NCBI GenBank assembly: GCA_900765975.1
Contig: CAAFTS010000011.1
Location: 1 to 7,075 of the forward strand
DNA length: 7,075 bases
Reading direction: 5' to 3'
Origin: Lachnospiraceae bacterium
Lineage (GTDB): Bacteria; Bacillota; Clostridia; Lachnospirales; Lachnospiraceae
Under the pieces are notes generated by a model that saw nothing but the letters and a program-made list of their open reading frames with translations, was not told the DNA's origin and ran no database searches. The stretch's first letter is position 1; each line of letters opens with the position of its first letter. Made by a program: the position numbers and the translations under genes. This document shows, piece after piece, positions 1 through 6,129 of this stretch.

Positions 1-371
1 ACTTCCGCACCTCTGAATACAACAAATACTCCCACACTTGTCAAACTATTCTTCCATATATTTCTTTCATAAAAAAATGTCAGCGCCAGTATTCCGATAA
101 ATTCTATGATATACATCAGCGGAGTTCCCGTATCTGACGCATGGATATCCGTTGTATAATACCCCATACGTCCTCCTGCCATCAGAGGCGACGGATTATT
201 TACAAACGCACTCAACGTGATGAACAAAAAACAGCACGCATATACGACAAAATTCAGATATCCTTTCTTCCTGTTCTGTTCCTCATAAAACATCCCGAAA
301 ATCCGATACACCGCATAGGTTCGCGCTGCATTTCCTAATATAAACATGATCTGATACAAACTTATTTCCAT
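1..371 (-). CDS. Membrane protein N-terminus, probable sensor histidine kinase (partial)
   Basis: This reading frame starts at ATG 371 and stays open to the window edge, giving 123 complete codons of a longer protein. Only one nucleotide separates its ATG from the stop codon of the LytTR regulator, so the two are translationally coupled, and the AAGGG upstream lies inside the regulator's last codons. No earlier in-frame start exists because a TAA lies four codons upstream. The visible part is hydrophobic, with likely membrane segments near residues 38-56, 83-101 and 110 onward, joined by short polar loops. It has no catalytic motif because those would lie beyond position 1. LytTR regulators of the AgrA class are normally paired with a polytopic GHKL kinase of the AgrC class, so the identification rests on position and topology, not on kinase motifs. 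An unrelated membrane protein cannot be excluded. Confidence 0.65.
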   Translation of the reverse strand, partial: MEISLYQIMFILGNAARTYAVYRIFGMFYEEQNRKKGYLNFVVYACCFLFITLSAFVNNPSPLMAGGRMGYYTTDIHASDTGTPLMYIIEFIGILALTFFYERNIWKNSLTSVGVFVVFRGAE

Positions 372-372
372 C

Positions 373-1092
373 TTATAAATCCCTTAATTCTCTCTCCAAT
401 TGCAGTTCTTTGACTGCTTTTCTCTGACCCTGACTGATTGGTATAATATCTCCGTTTTGCATAACCAGTTGGTTTGTTTCAAATATTTTCACCTTATCAT
501 AATGTACAAGAAATGATTTATGACAGAAGAAAAAGCCCTGTTTTTGAAGTTTCGGATAAATATTCTTTAATGTTCCGTAAAAGATTTCATTTTCCGTATT
601 TGTATGCATAATAATTTCTCTGTTACTCGCCTCAAAATAAATAATTTCAGAAAGAAAGACTTTCTTATATGAATGCCCTTTCTTATACTGAAACGTTTCT
701 TCACTTTTATCAATCAGCTTTACTGCTTTGTGAAAAACCCTTGTAAATTTCTCTTCATCCAATGGCTTAACCAGAAAATGCAGAGGATGGCTTTCAAATA
801 ATTCCATAGCATACGACTGTTTTGAAGAAACAAATACAATCTGCATATAATCATTGTGCAGTTCATTGCGAATCCTTTCTGCAAGTTCGATTCCGCTCAT
901 TCTGCCCAACTCAATATCCAGAAATAACAAATCCACCATACATTCTTCTCTTATATACTTCAGACATTTCTCCGCAGAAGTAAAAACTTCCGTCTGAATT
1001 GTCACACCTTCTGTTTCTGCCTGTCTGTACAGCATCGTCTCTATTTGTCCACCAAGAAAGACATCATCTTCACATACAGCAATATTGATCAT
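373..1092 (-). CDS. LytTR-family response regulator (AgrA/VirR class)
   Basis: A two-domain DNA-binding response regulator of 239 residues, a usual length for the AgrA class. The receiver domain covers about residues 1-120: acidic pair D9/D10, phospho-acceptor D59 in LFLDIEL, switch residues S89/S90 in FVSS and conserved K109 in VKPL. A LytTR DNA-binding domain covers about 135-235, with the typical F-x-x-C-H-K-S-F-L-V block at residues 187-196. I chose the start at 1092 (MINIAVCEDD) because it begins exactly at the first receiver strand and has AGGGAT nine bases upstream. An upstream ATG at 1137 would add 15 residues with no domain meaning and falls near the predicted transcription start. 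The gene follows the ABC ATPase after 88 nt that contain a promoter, and it is followed immediately by the probable kinase gene. It probably controls this locus, but its target sites cannot be proved from the sequence. Confidence 0.93.
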   Translation of the reverse strand: MINIAVCEDDVFLGGQIETMLYRQAETEGVTIQTEVFTSAEKCLKYIREECMVDLLFLDIELGRMSGIELAERIRNELHNDYMQIVFVSSKQSYAMELFESHPLHFLVKPLDEEKFTRVFHKAVKLIDKSEETFQYKKGHSYKKVFLSEIIYFEASNREIIMHTNTENEIFYGTLKNIYPKLQKQGFFFCHKSFLVHYDKVKIFETNQLVMQNGDIIPISQGQRKAVKELQLERELRDL

Positions 1093-1131
1093 AATTTTCT
1101 CATCCCTGTTTCCTAAAAATAACGTATATAA

Positions 1132-1167
1132 CACCACAATTATAACAATATTGCTGTGTCTTTACAA
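1132..1167 (-). promoter_or_regulatory. Promoter for the regulator/kinase pair
   Basis: Read on the minus strand, a TTGTAA -35 element (1167-1162) is followed after exactly 17 bases by a perfect TATAAT -10 element (1144-1139). The -10 is preceded by TG one base upstream, which makes it an extended -10. Transcription would begin near 1132, leaving about 40 nt before the ATG at 1092. This is the best sigma-A-type promoter seen in the window. It lets the two-component genes be expressed when the upstream transporter operon is off. No mapped transcription start supports it. Confidence 0.6.
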
Positions 1168-1170
1168 TTC

Positions 1171-1183
1171 TGACATTTTGTCA
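1171..1183. repeat. Perfect 5-bp inverted repeat next to the regulator promoter
   Basis: TGACA and TGTCA face each other across a 3-base spacer. The repeat overlaps the TGA stop of the ABC ATPase (1183-1181) and ends four bases upstream of the -35 element, around -39 to -51 relative to the predicted start. That is where a transcription activator would bind. Known LytTR sites are direct repeats, not palindromes, so the binding protein would be uncertain. A repeat this short can also arise by chance. Confidence 0.3.
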
Positions 1184-1822
1184 CTTCACCTGGGTCAGCA
1201 CGCCGGCATCCATTTCACAGACTGTATCACACAGTCCTTCAAACTCCGGCATATTATGTGCCGCCAGCAGAATGGTTTTCCCCTGCTCCCGCAGTTCTTC
1301 AAACAACCTACACACTTCCGCCACACCACGTTTATCCAGACCATTAAAAGGCTCATCCAATATGAGCAGCTCTGGATTTTCCATGATTGCCTGTGCGATT
1401 CCCAGACGTTCCCTCATTCCAAGAGAATACTGCCCGACTTTCTTTTTGGAAAACGGATCCAGCCCTACACGTGCAATCGCCTCCATCACTTCCTCTTTCC
1501 CAATGAGCCTTTGCAGGTCTGCTAGGCGTTTCAGATTGGCATATCCGCTCAAATGAGGAAGAAATCCCGGATTCTCAATGATCATTCCAAGAGATTTTGG
1601 GAAATCAATCTCCTTTCCGATTCGCTGCCCATGCACCTTCACATAGCCGCTGTCCGGTTTTAAAAATCCACAGATACATTTGAACATAACGGTCTTGCCT
1701 GAACCATTAAATCCTATAATTCCATGAATCTTTCCACCTTCAAAAGAATGGGAAATCGCTTTTAACACCTGTTCTTTCCCAAACGATTTTGACACATTTA
1801 CCAAATTTACCGCTGCCTTCAT
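1181..1822 (-). CDS. ABC transporter ATP-binding protein (BcrA/LanF-like)
   Basis: The cytoplasmic ATPase subunit of 213 residues that powers the two permeases encoded just upstream. The motifs are complete: Walker A GFNGSGKT (37-44), the ABC signature in the variant form YSLGMRERL (132-140), Walker B LLILDEP with catalytic Glu (152-158), D-loop GLD (161-163) and switch His (189). The Q-loop position reads IIENPGF (81-87), with Glu in place of Gln. Both that and the SLGMR signature are characteristic of the bacitracin/lantibiotic (BcrA-type) ATPase group. I chose ATG 1822 because GAGGTG (1831-1836) sits eight bases upstream. The ATG pair at 1849-1844 lacks a ribosome binding site and would add only a Gly/Arg-rich tail. 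The protein is shorter than BcrA-type subunits of about 300 residues because it ends soon after the switch His and lacks their C-terminal extension. The substrate is not evident; peptide export or antimicrobial-peptide protection is the family-based inference. Confidence 0.93.
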   Translation of the reverse strand: MKAAVNLVNVSKSFGKEQVLKAISHSFEGGKIHGIIGFNGSGKTVMFKCICGFLKPDSGYVKVHGQRIGKEIDFPKSLGMIIENPGFLPHLSGYANLKRLADLQRLIGKEEVMEAIARVGLDPFSKKKVGQYSLGMRERLGIAQAIMENPELLILDEPFNGLDKRGVAEVCRLFEELREQGKTILLAAHNMPEFEGLCDTVCEMDAGVLTQVK

Positions 1823-1859
1823 TTTGCCGCCACCTCTTCTCTCCATCACTTATTCTTAC

Positions 1860-1884
1860 GGGCTTTGCAGTAAATGCAAAGTCC
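1860..1884 (-). other. Intra-operon hairpin between permease and ATPase genes
   Basis: A 7-bp perfect stem (CTTTGCA, loop of 5, TGCAAAG; positions 1863-1869 and 1875-1881) lies in the 91-nt gap between the second permease gene and the ATPase start. On the minus strand it is extended by two G-C pairs after a single bulged A. No T-tract follows, so it is not a classical terminator. It lies about 40 nt upstream of the ATPase start codon. Such structures inside transporter operons often mark RNA processing or stabilise part of the transcript, but its role here is unknown. Confidence 0.5.
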
Positions 1885-1913
1885 TGCACCGAACTGTACG
1901 CCACAAAATCCCA

Positions 1914-2807
1914 TCATTCATCCGTCTGAATAAATGTAAAATTATACGTTCTCATTTTCACCCCCGATGCAATCAACAAAAGAAGAATCGCCCCCAAAAA
2001 CAGACCAATGCTCCAGCCAATCTCCGGCAGATAATCATAACCGAAATTATGCATCGGAAATGTGGCATGATTCAACGGCGACAGCCATCCGCACAGGACA
2101 TTTGCCCGATACAACTGATTCTCCGTCAGATGAAACAATTTCTGAAATAAATTTGGATTCAACAAAAAGCCGTACAAATTCACTGCAAAAGCTCCAATTA
2201 CTCCGGCTGCATTTCCAATCAAAAGATTCAGGCATAGCATCACAGTTGCAATGAACAACGAATAACAGAGCATCAGCAAAAAGATCTGCAAAGCACATTT
2301 GTAAGGCAGTACGTGTTCCATCGTCTTAACCGACACCGGGACAATGCCTTTTGACGCGCCGCCATATCCCAGCAATGCTGCCGTCTTACTCCATACATTT
2401 CCCGGAAATGCAAAAGCTGCCGCAAAAACACTCTGCACAATGACTAAAAACAAATTATACATTATCGTGGCTGCGATCACATATACCAACTGTCCTGCCA
2501 GCCATACACTTCGTTTCGTCCGAATCAGCCGATATGGAGTTTCTTGATTTACAAACGGCATATCCGCAAACAATAACACAAGCAAAAGCGACGATAGCAT
2601 GACCGACGCAGCATCTCCGTATGTCCAGATGAACGGTTCTAATATCTGCAGCGAAGTCTCATATCTTCGTGAATAAGTAAGCACTTCGTCTGATAAGAGC
2701 AGGCAGAGTACGAATGCCAATAAAAATGTCATGACAATCCGGGGATTTTTCTTCCATCCGGAAAAGTTCTGTCCCGCAAGCTGAAAAATCTGTCTGATAT
2801 CACGCAT
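1914..2807 (-). CDS. ABC transporter permease, second subunit (297 aa)
   Basis: An integral membrane protein with about six hydrophobic segments, near residues 24-40, 67-83, 103-130, 172-197, 199-216 and 265-283. The basic cytoplasmic loop at 88-102 (ETPYRLIRTKRSVWL) fits the E-x-x-x-R-x-x-x-T/S-R pattern of ABC-2-type permeases, where the loop contacts the ATPase. A matching loop is present in the upstream permease, which supports the two forming a heterodimer. The start at 2807 is firm: AGGAGGT (2814-2820) lies six bases upstream. The gene overlaps the end of the upstream permease by eight bases, a sign of translational coupling. The first 20 residues are amphipathic and cytoplasmic. The ATPase gene follows after 91 nt. 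I do not recognise a named family beyond ABC-2/LanE-LanG-like permease, and the substrate is unknown. Confidence 0.8.
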   Translation of the reverse strand: MRDIRQIFQLAGQNFSGWKKNPRIVMTFLLAFVLCLLLSDEVLTYSRRYETSLQILEPFIWTYGDAASVMLSSLLLVLLFADMPFVNQETPYRLIRTKRSVWLAGQLVYVIAATIMYNLFLVIVQSVFAAAFAFPGNVWSKTAALLGYGGASKGIVPVSVKTMEHVLPYKCALQIFLLMLCYSLFIATVMLCLNLLIGNAAGVIGAFAVNLYGFLLNPNLFQKLFHLTENQLYRANVLCGWLSPLNHATFPMHNFGYDYLPEIGWSIGLFLGAILLLLIASGVKMRTYNFTFIQTDE

Positions 2808-3537
2808 GTTCCAACCTCCTTTTCACCGCCAGTATAAGACCGCATGCACAGCCAATACATAATCCGGACAGCACTGTAATACAGAATAAATTTCCATAAT
2901 AAACAGGCGCCGCCCAATATCTCGGACTTAAAAAATACAATTCCCGATAATATCTGGATTGAAACAAGGTCAACACATAATACAAAACAAAGGGCATCGC
3001 ATAAGCAAGATAGTGATTCCTCGTCAGTACAGCCGCCATGCTCCCCACACCAGCCCAGAAAAAGCCATTTAAAAATCCACGTACCAGACTCAGCAGAATC
3101 ATTCCCACAATCATGCCTGCCGGAATCCCTTCTGTATACGAAGTGATATTCTGCAAGCCAATATATACACCCGCCAATACCAGCAGTTCTGCAACGCACA
3201 CCATCAAACCACCGGGCAAGGCGCTTTCCAACACTTTTTTCATATAATATTGTTTTTTCCCTGTCCGGCTGCAATAAAACAATGCGTATCGGGTTCGCAG
3301 TTCTGTTTCCGCACACGCACCTGCCGCAATCGGTACGCAGATTGGCAAAAACAACAATCCATTTTCATTCGTCGTACAATAACGAAATTCTTCCACCCAT
3401 CCAATCCCCTCTGCACAATATTGTGTTCTTAGCAAGGTTTCTATATACGGAGCTCCGCTCGCCAAAAATAACATTGTAAGTAATACAATTCCCACCCAGA
3501 AAAGTGCATTTGTACCAATTCTTTTTATCTCATTCAT
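2800..3537 (-). CDS. ABC transporter permease, first subunit (245 aa)
   Basis: A membrane protein of 245 residues, the same size as LanE/LanG-type permeases. Hydrophobic segments lie near residues 12-28, 61-76, 108-128, 139-152, 158-192 (probably two helices) and 214-237. A charged cytoplasmic loop at 78-101 contains E-T-E-L-R-T-R-Y and S-R-T-G-K-K, the ABC-2 permease coupling-loop pattern also seen in its downstream partner. The segment between the first two helices (about 30-58) is probably extracellular and holds two cysteines (41 and 54). The ATG at 3537 comes six nucleotides after the lipoprotein stop, and its ribosome binding site GGGGAG is embedded in the lipoprotein's final codons. 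It overlaps the next permease by eight bases. With that partner and the ATPase it would form one exporter; the cargo is not evident. Confidence 0.8.
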   Translation of the reverse strand: MNEIKRIGTNALFWVGIVLLTMLFLASGAPYIETLLRTQYCAEGIGWVEEFRYCTTNENGLLFLPICVPIAAGACAETELRTRYALFYCSRTGKKQYYMKKVLESALPGGLMVCVAELLVLAGVYIGLQNITSYTEGIPAGMIVGMILLSLVRGFLNGFFWAGVGSMAAVLTRNHYLAYAMPFVLYYVLTLFQSRYYRELYFLSPRYWAAPVYYGNLFCITVLSGLCIGCACGLILAVKRRLEHA

Positions 3538-3543
3538 CTCTTC

Positions 3544-5130
3544 TCACTCCCCGGTAATCGCACGTCCTTCCAGCGCCTCTATCAGATACGAGAGATACTG
3601 CATGTCTTCTCCGCCTTTTCCTTCTATCACCATAAAAGACCACGCCGGTACAAGCCACGCATGTTCCGGATTTTTATATGCAGTAATATAAGTATATCCC
3701 ATCTTTGCATCCGTCACACGATACTGAAACTGTGTCGGGTCATCCTCCGGCTGCCCCGCAGTACATCCGGAATACCAGTAGAATATCTGCTCCGCCAGAC
3801 GTTCTTGTATCTTCTCAAAAGGAAGTAATTCCGTATTCTCTGTAATCAGTTTGACTTCTTCCGACATTCCTTCCCAGACAAAGGATTTCACTCCACTTTC
3901 TGTTACAGTGATCGTGATTGTCTCTGCCGGAAACGGCGGCGAATACATTTCCTCTGTAGTTTCAATCACCGCCGTATTGCCGACCATTACATTTAAACCG
4001 CCGATTTCTCTGGAAAATATATAGCGATATCCGCACTCTGTTGCTGCCGGATCTGCCATCCACCACAGATCATTCGTCTGTCCTATCCTGTCACTTCCTT
4101 CTGTATAGCTATTCTGTGGAAACCATAAAACTTGCTCTTCCGATGAGAGACTCATATCAGCAATCCCCAACTCTTTTATCACCTGTTCTGCCTGCGCCGC
4201 TCCTGCCGCCTTATCAAATGTACTGTTCGTATAGCGTTCTTCAAACAAATCCATCCGCTCCAACATCTGAGGTGTAAATGTATTTTCCATCTGAGATGTA
4301 AAGAACATCCTTCTGCTGTCAAACTCTTGATAAGAATAACTTTCTAGTCCGGTTGTCCAGCTAAATGAACTGCTGTTTCCAACCTCCGGATCATAAGTTT
4401 CTGCTTTGATCCGTGCTTTCCTTTCAGGTCCGATGCCACCTGCATCGACTTCAAACCAAACCTTTTCATCTCTGTTTTCATACAGATCAAAATCTTCCAA
4501 AGCCGCGCCCACTTGCTCCATAACAGCCTTTTCATATCCTTCATCCACAAATCTGGTCGTAAATTCTATTTTCTTCTTTTCCTGTAGAGCTGATTTCTCC
4601 GGCGCAAGCTCCATTCCTGACTCTGCACTCTGCTTGATCTTCAATCGCTCCAGCCAATGATAGGAGGCTGCATACATCCCTTCCCCATTCTCAATTCTGG
4701 AAATCACTTCTTCATAAACATCCTTTGTATACGGCTGGCATTCATACAGCTTTTCCCCCTCTGTAAAATACTCCACCAATGCTTTCAGTTCTTCCTCCGT
4801 CAGCACATGATTCTTCATCTCGATAACAGGCAGATTTCCTAGTTTTTTCTCTTCCAAATCCAAATCTGCTTGAAGTAACATTCGATCTTTGTTTCGTAAT
4901 TCCTCCATCTGCCAATGTGCCGGAATATCCATTTCTCTTGTCTCCCCTGCCTCCAAAGGCTTTGCAATCACATTTTTACTCAGTCCATCTTCTTTACTGA
5001 CAACTGCACTTTCCTCCGGCGTTTTTTGACATCCCGTCAAAACGAAACATGCGATTCCGATACCGACACATGCTTTTTTCAACAACTCCGCTCTTTTCCT
5101 GTCCCTTCTCTTATCCCTTTTCTTCTTCAC
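3544..5130 (-). CDS. Large secreted lipoprotein of unknown function (528 aa)
   Basis: A Cys-anchored lipoprotein. A strongly basic n-region (residues 2-19) leads into a short hydrophobic stretch and a lipobox LTGC with Cys34, so the mature protein would be attached outside the membrane. The mature part is acidic and soluble: an early T-E-E-E-L-K-A-L segment, a Tyr/Phe-rich middle and a C-terminal block containing LVPAW (493-497). That block recalls the YycI-like or PepSY-like folds of regulatory exported proteins, a weak resemblance. It also looks like the lachnospiraceal lipoproteins grouped as DUF6034; I recall that family from general style and could not test it. I chose GTG 5130, with GGGGTG six bases upstream. 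GTG 5139 in the same frame is an alternative but has no spaced ribosome binding site, and a TTG near the hydrophobic stretch is a third option. Being first in the operon, it is likely a substrate-binding, sensing or immunity partner of the transporter. Confidence 0.85.
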   Translation of the reverse strand: MKKKRDKRRDRKRAELLKKACVGIGIACFVLTGCQKTPEESAVVSKEDGLSKNVIAKPLEAGETREMDIPAHWQMEELRNKDRMLLQADLDLEEKKLGNLPVIEMKNHVLTEEELKALVEYFTEGEKLYECQPYTKDVYEEVISRIENGEGMYAASYHWLERLKIKQSAESGMELAPEKSALQEKKKIEFTTRFVDEGYEKAVMEQVGAALEDFDLYENRDEKVWFEVDAGGIGPERKARIKAETYDPEVGNSSSFSWTTGLESYSYQEFDSRRMFFTSQMENTFTPQMLERMDLFEERYTNSTFDKAAGAAQAEQVIKELGIADMSLSSEEQVLWFPQNSYTEGSDRIGQTNDLWWMADPAATECGYRYIFSREIGGLNVMVGNTAVIETTEEMYSPPFPAETITITVTESGVKSFVWEGMSEEVKLITENTELLPFEKIQERLAEQIFYWYSGCTAGQPEDDPTQFQYRVTDAKMGYTYITAYKNPEHAWLVPAWSFMVIEGKGGEDMQYLSYLIEALEGRAITGE

Positions 5131-5192
5131 TAGATTCACCCCACATTCTGTTTATGCTTACAATCTCATTGCCTGTTTGCATCTGTGATTGA

Positions 5193-5229
5193 TAAATCCA
5201 GTATAACCAACAAATACATGCATCTCCAA
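5193..5229 (-). promoter_or_regulatory. Candidate promoter of the lipoprotein/ABC operon
   Basis: On the minus strand, TATACT (5205-5200) matches five of six -10 bases, with TTGGAG (5229-5224) 18 bases upstream as a poor -35. Transcription would start near 5193, giving a leader of about 60 nt. The weak -35 would suit a promoter that needs an activator such as the downstream LytTR regulator, but this is inference. It lies after the terminator at 5307-5350, where a promoter for this operon is required unless transcription reads through. Confidence 0.35.
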
Positions 5230-5306
5230 AACATGTTGTAACTGATACACTTTTTGTAGTAATCCATAAAAATAATCTTTTGCTTTTTTGTTGCCATATA
5301 GGCAAT

Positions 5307-5350
5307 AAAAAAGCAGACAGATATCACTTACTCTTATGATTTCCGTCTGC
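5307..5350 (-). terminator. Rho-independent terminator upstream of the lipoprotein operon
   Basis: On the minus strand, arms of 14 nt (5350-5337 and 5326-5313, outer ends GCAGAC/GTCTGC) form a stem with one G-T pair and one A-A mismatch around a 10-nt loop. It is followed at once by six T residues (5312-5307). This is a classical intrinsic terminator and would isolate the lipoprotein operon from transcription entering from the pseudogene side. A small perfect inverted repeat, TTGCC/GGCAA, follows directly at 5291-5305. Confidence 0.8.
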
Positions 5351-5408
5351 CATTCCTATTCATTTTTCATTCACTGATTCACTTAGGATATTTCCTATCG
5401 TTATTATA

Positions 5409-5561
5409 CTATTTCTGATATTTTTCCAAACATTTAACCGCCTCATCTTGGGACAATGCAAATTCCTCCGTCAAAATCATATCGATAACCTCCGATCTGT
5501 TTTTACGAAGTATCTCTGCCAATATTCCCTGCTTTATGGATTCCTCAACCGCTTCGAACCC
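5409..5561 (-). pseudogene. C-terminal remnant of Rpn-family PD-(D/E)XK nuclease/transposase
   Basis: A 50-codon open stretch ends at TAG 5411-5409 and is bounded upstream by TAA at 5564-5562. The peptide includes SIKQGILAEILRKNRSEVID (residues 8-27), which matches in style the segment after the nuclease domain of Rpn-type (recombination-promoting nuclease, putative transposase) proteins: ...I-x-x-G-I-L-x-x-x-L-x-x-N-R-x-E-V-I.... It ends in a typical short helical tail with LSQDEAVKCLEKY. There is no plausible start codon or ribosome binding site, and the nuclease domain of roughly 200 residues or more is absent, so this is a decayed fragment. The only internal ATG is at residue 28. One base before its 5' edge, another frame reads into it, so a frameshift could also be involved. 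The recognition is from memory of the family and is moderately secure. Confidence 0.6.
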
Positions 5562-5570
5562 TTATAGCCC

Positions 5571-5617
5571 AAAACGGCCACAGCCCCAATTATCTCATTT
5601 GGGACCGCAACCGTTTT
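5571..5617 (-). terminator. 19-bp G-U-rich hairpin after the 159-aa gene, probable terminator
   Basis: Starting 11 nt after the stop codon of the gene at 5629-6108, arms 5617-5599 and 5589-5571 pair over 19 consecutive positions in minus-strand RNA around a 9-nt loop: 14 Watson-Crick and 5 G-U pairs. The arms begin with AAAACGG and end with CCGTTTT, the A-tract/T-tract style of clostridial terminators. The T-tract is only four long and lies within the stem, so termination may be partial. On the plus strand the five G-U positions become A-C mismatches, so the structure belongs to minus-strand RNA. Confidence 0.65.
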
Positions 5618-5628
5618 TTCATTTTCTC

Positions 5629-6108
5629 TTATTTTGCACACAATACAAGAATTCTCTGTGGTGTTGTCTGTGGCGGATTACTTCTGGTCATCGCTGAATA
5701 ATATACAAGCAAATCATTTCCACCTGGATTACAAGTGAATCTCTGTCCATTTATAGTAAACATTCTAGTTGATGGACCAATATTCAACTGTAAGGACCCA
5801 TCTTCTGCCAGTAAGCTGTCATCAAAATAGGACAGCATCACATCCTGACTCTGGCGCAAGACTGTAATCAATTCTGCATGATACTGAGGAGGATAAATTG
5901 CAGGAGCTGGAAGAGTCGTGTCATAATAAACTGCCACACGCATCCCCCTTCTCAAGCGCACCTGATCCACTATAATTGTTTTCATAGAAACGTGGAAGTT
6001 TACTTCTCCATTTTCTGTCATCACAGAAACCATTTGATTGCAACAGGACTCTGCTGACGAGATTGACTGAATCACGCCAATGATTCTCTCATATGTTTCA
6101 TATTTCAT
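5629..6108 (-). CDS. Conserved-looking protein of unknown function (159 aa)
   Basis: I do not recognise a named family. The protein is cytoplasmic in appearance, with no signal peptide or membrane segment, and seems to be mostly beta strand. The first part (about residues 7-85) alternates hydrophobic residues and ends in GMRVAVYYDTTLPAPAIYPP (55-74), followed by QYHAEL, suggesting a small barrel, possibly OB-like. After a linker, the second part (about 100-157) contains a TINGQRF strand-turn (118-124), NDLLVYYSAMTR (131-142), a PPQTTP turn (145-150) and a closing RILVLC strand. The two halves may be repeats of the same fold, since each carries a V-x-Y-Y strand followed by a Pro-rich turn. The start at 6108 has AAAAGGA (6118-6124) upstream. 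It lies 56 nt after the SDR gene in the same direction and could be its partner or an unrelated neighbour. Confidence 0.8.
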   Translation of the reverse strand: MKYETYERIIGVIQSISSAESCCNQMVSVMTENGEVNFHVSMKTIIVDQVRLRRGMRVAVYYDTTLPAPAIYPPQYHAELITVLRQSQDVMLSYFDDSLLAEDGSLQLNIGPSTRMFTINGQRFTCNPGGNDLLVYYSAMTRSNPPQTTPQRILVLCAK

Positions 6109-6129
6109 ATTAAAAAATCCTTTTTCTTT

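Noticed and set aside
1085..1525. Long plus-strand ORFs opposite the ATPase, permease, lipoprotein and SDR genes.
   Set aside because: They lie antisense to genes with complete motifs, lack ribosome binding sites and have no recognisable domains, so they are shadow frames.
1893..1903. A minus-strand ACAGTTCGG matching the AgrA-type LytTR site pattern in the gap before the ATPase gene.
   Set aside because: LytTR regulators need two direct copies at fixed spacing. Only one is present, and a single match to this loose pattern is expected by chance about once per 2 kb per strand.
5238..5256. CAGTTAC and ATGTTTT near the candidate operon promoter as a pair of LytTR half-sites.
   Set aside because: The two GTT cores are only 10 bases apart, not about 21, and the flanks fit the consensus poorly.
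5166..5267. A 33-codon ORF on the minus strand (MDYYKKCISY...) in the leader of the lipoprotein operon, considered as a leader peptide or signalling peptide.
   Set aside because: It has no ribosome binding site, overlaps the best candidate promoter for the operon, and has no leader cleavage motif or recognised similarity.
5111..5305. A 64-codon minus-strand ORF overlapping the start of the lipoprotein gene.
   Set aside because: It starts beside the terminator T-tract with no ribosome binding site, has a Trp- and Cys-rich composition unlike a real protein, and its end lies inside the lipoprotein gene in another frame.
5562..5640. A frame reading VAVPNEIIGAVAVLGYKG upstream of the nuclease remnant that could join it through a one-base deletion.
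   Set aside because: It coincides with the 19-bp RNA hairpin, which explains the sequence better, and the peptide does not resemble the expected nuclease sequence. A frameshift remains possible but unproven.
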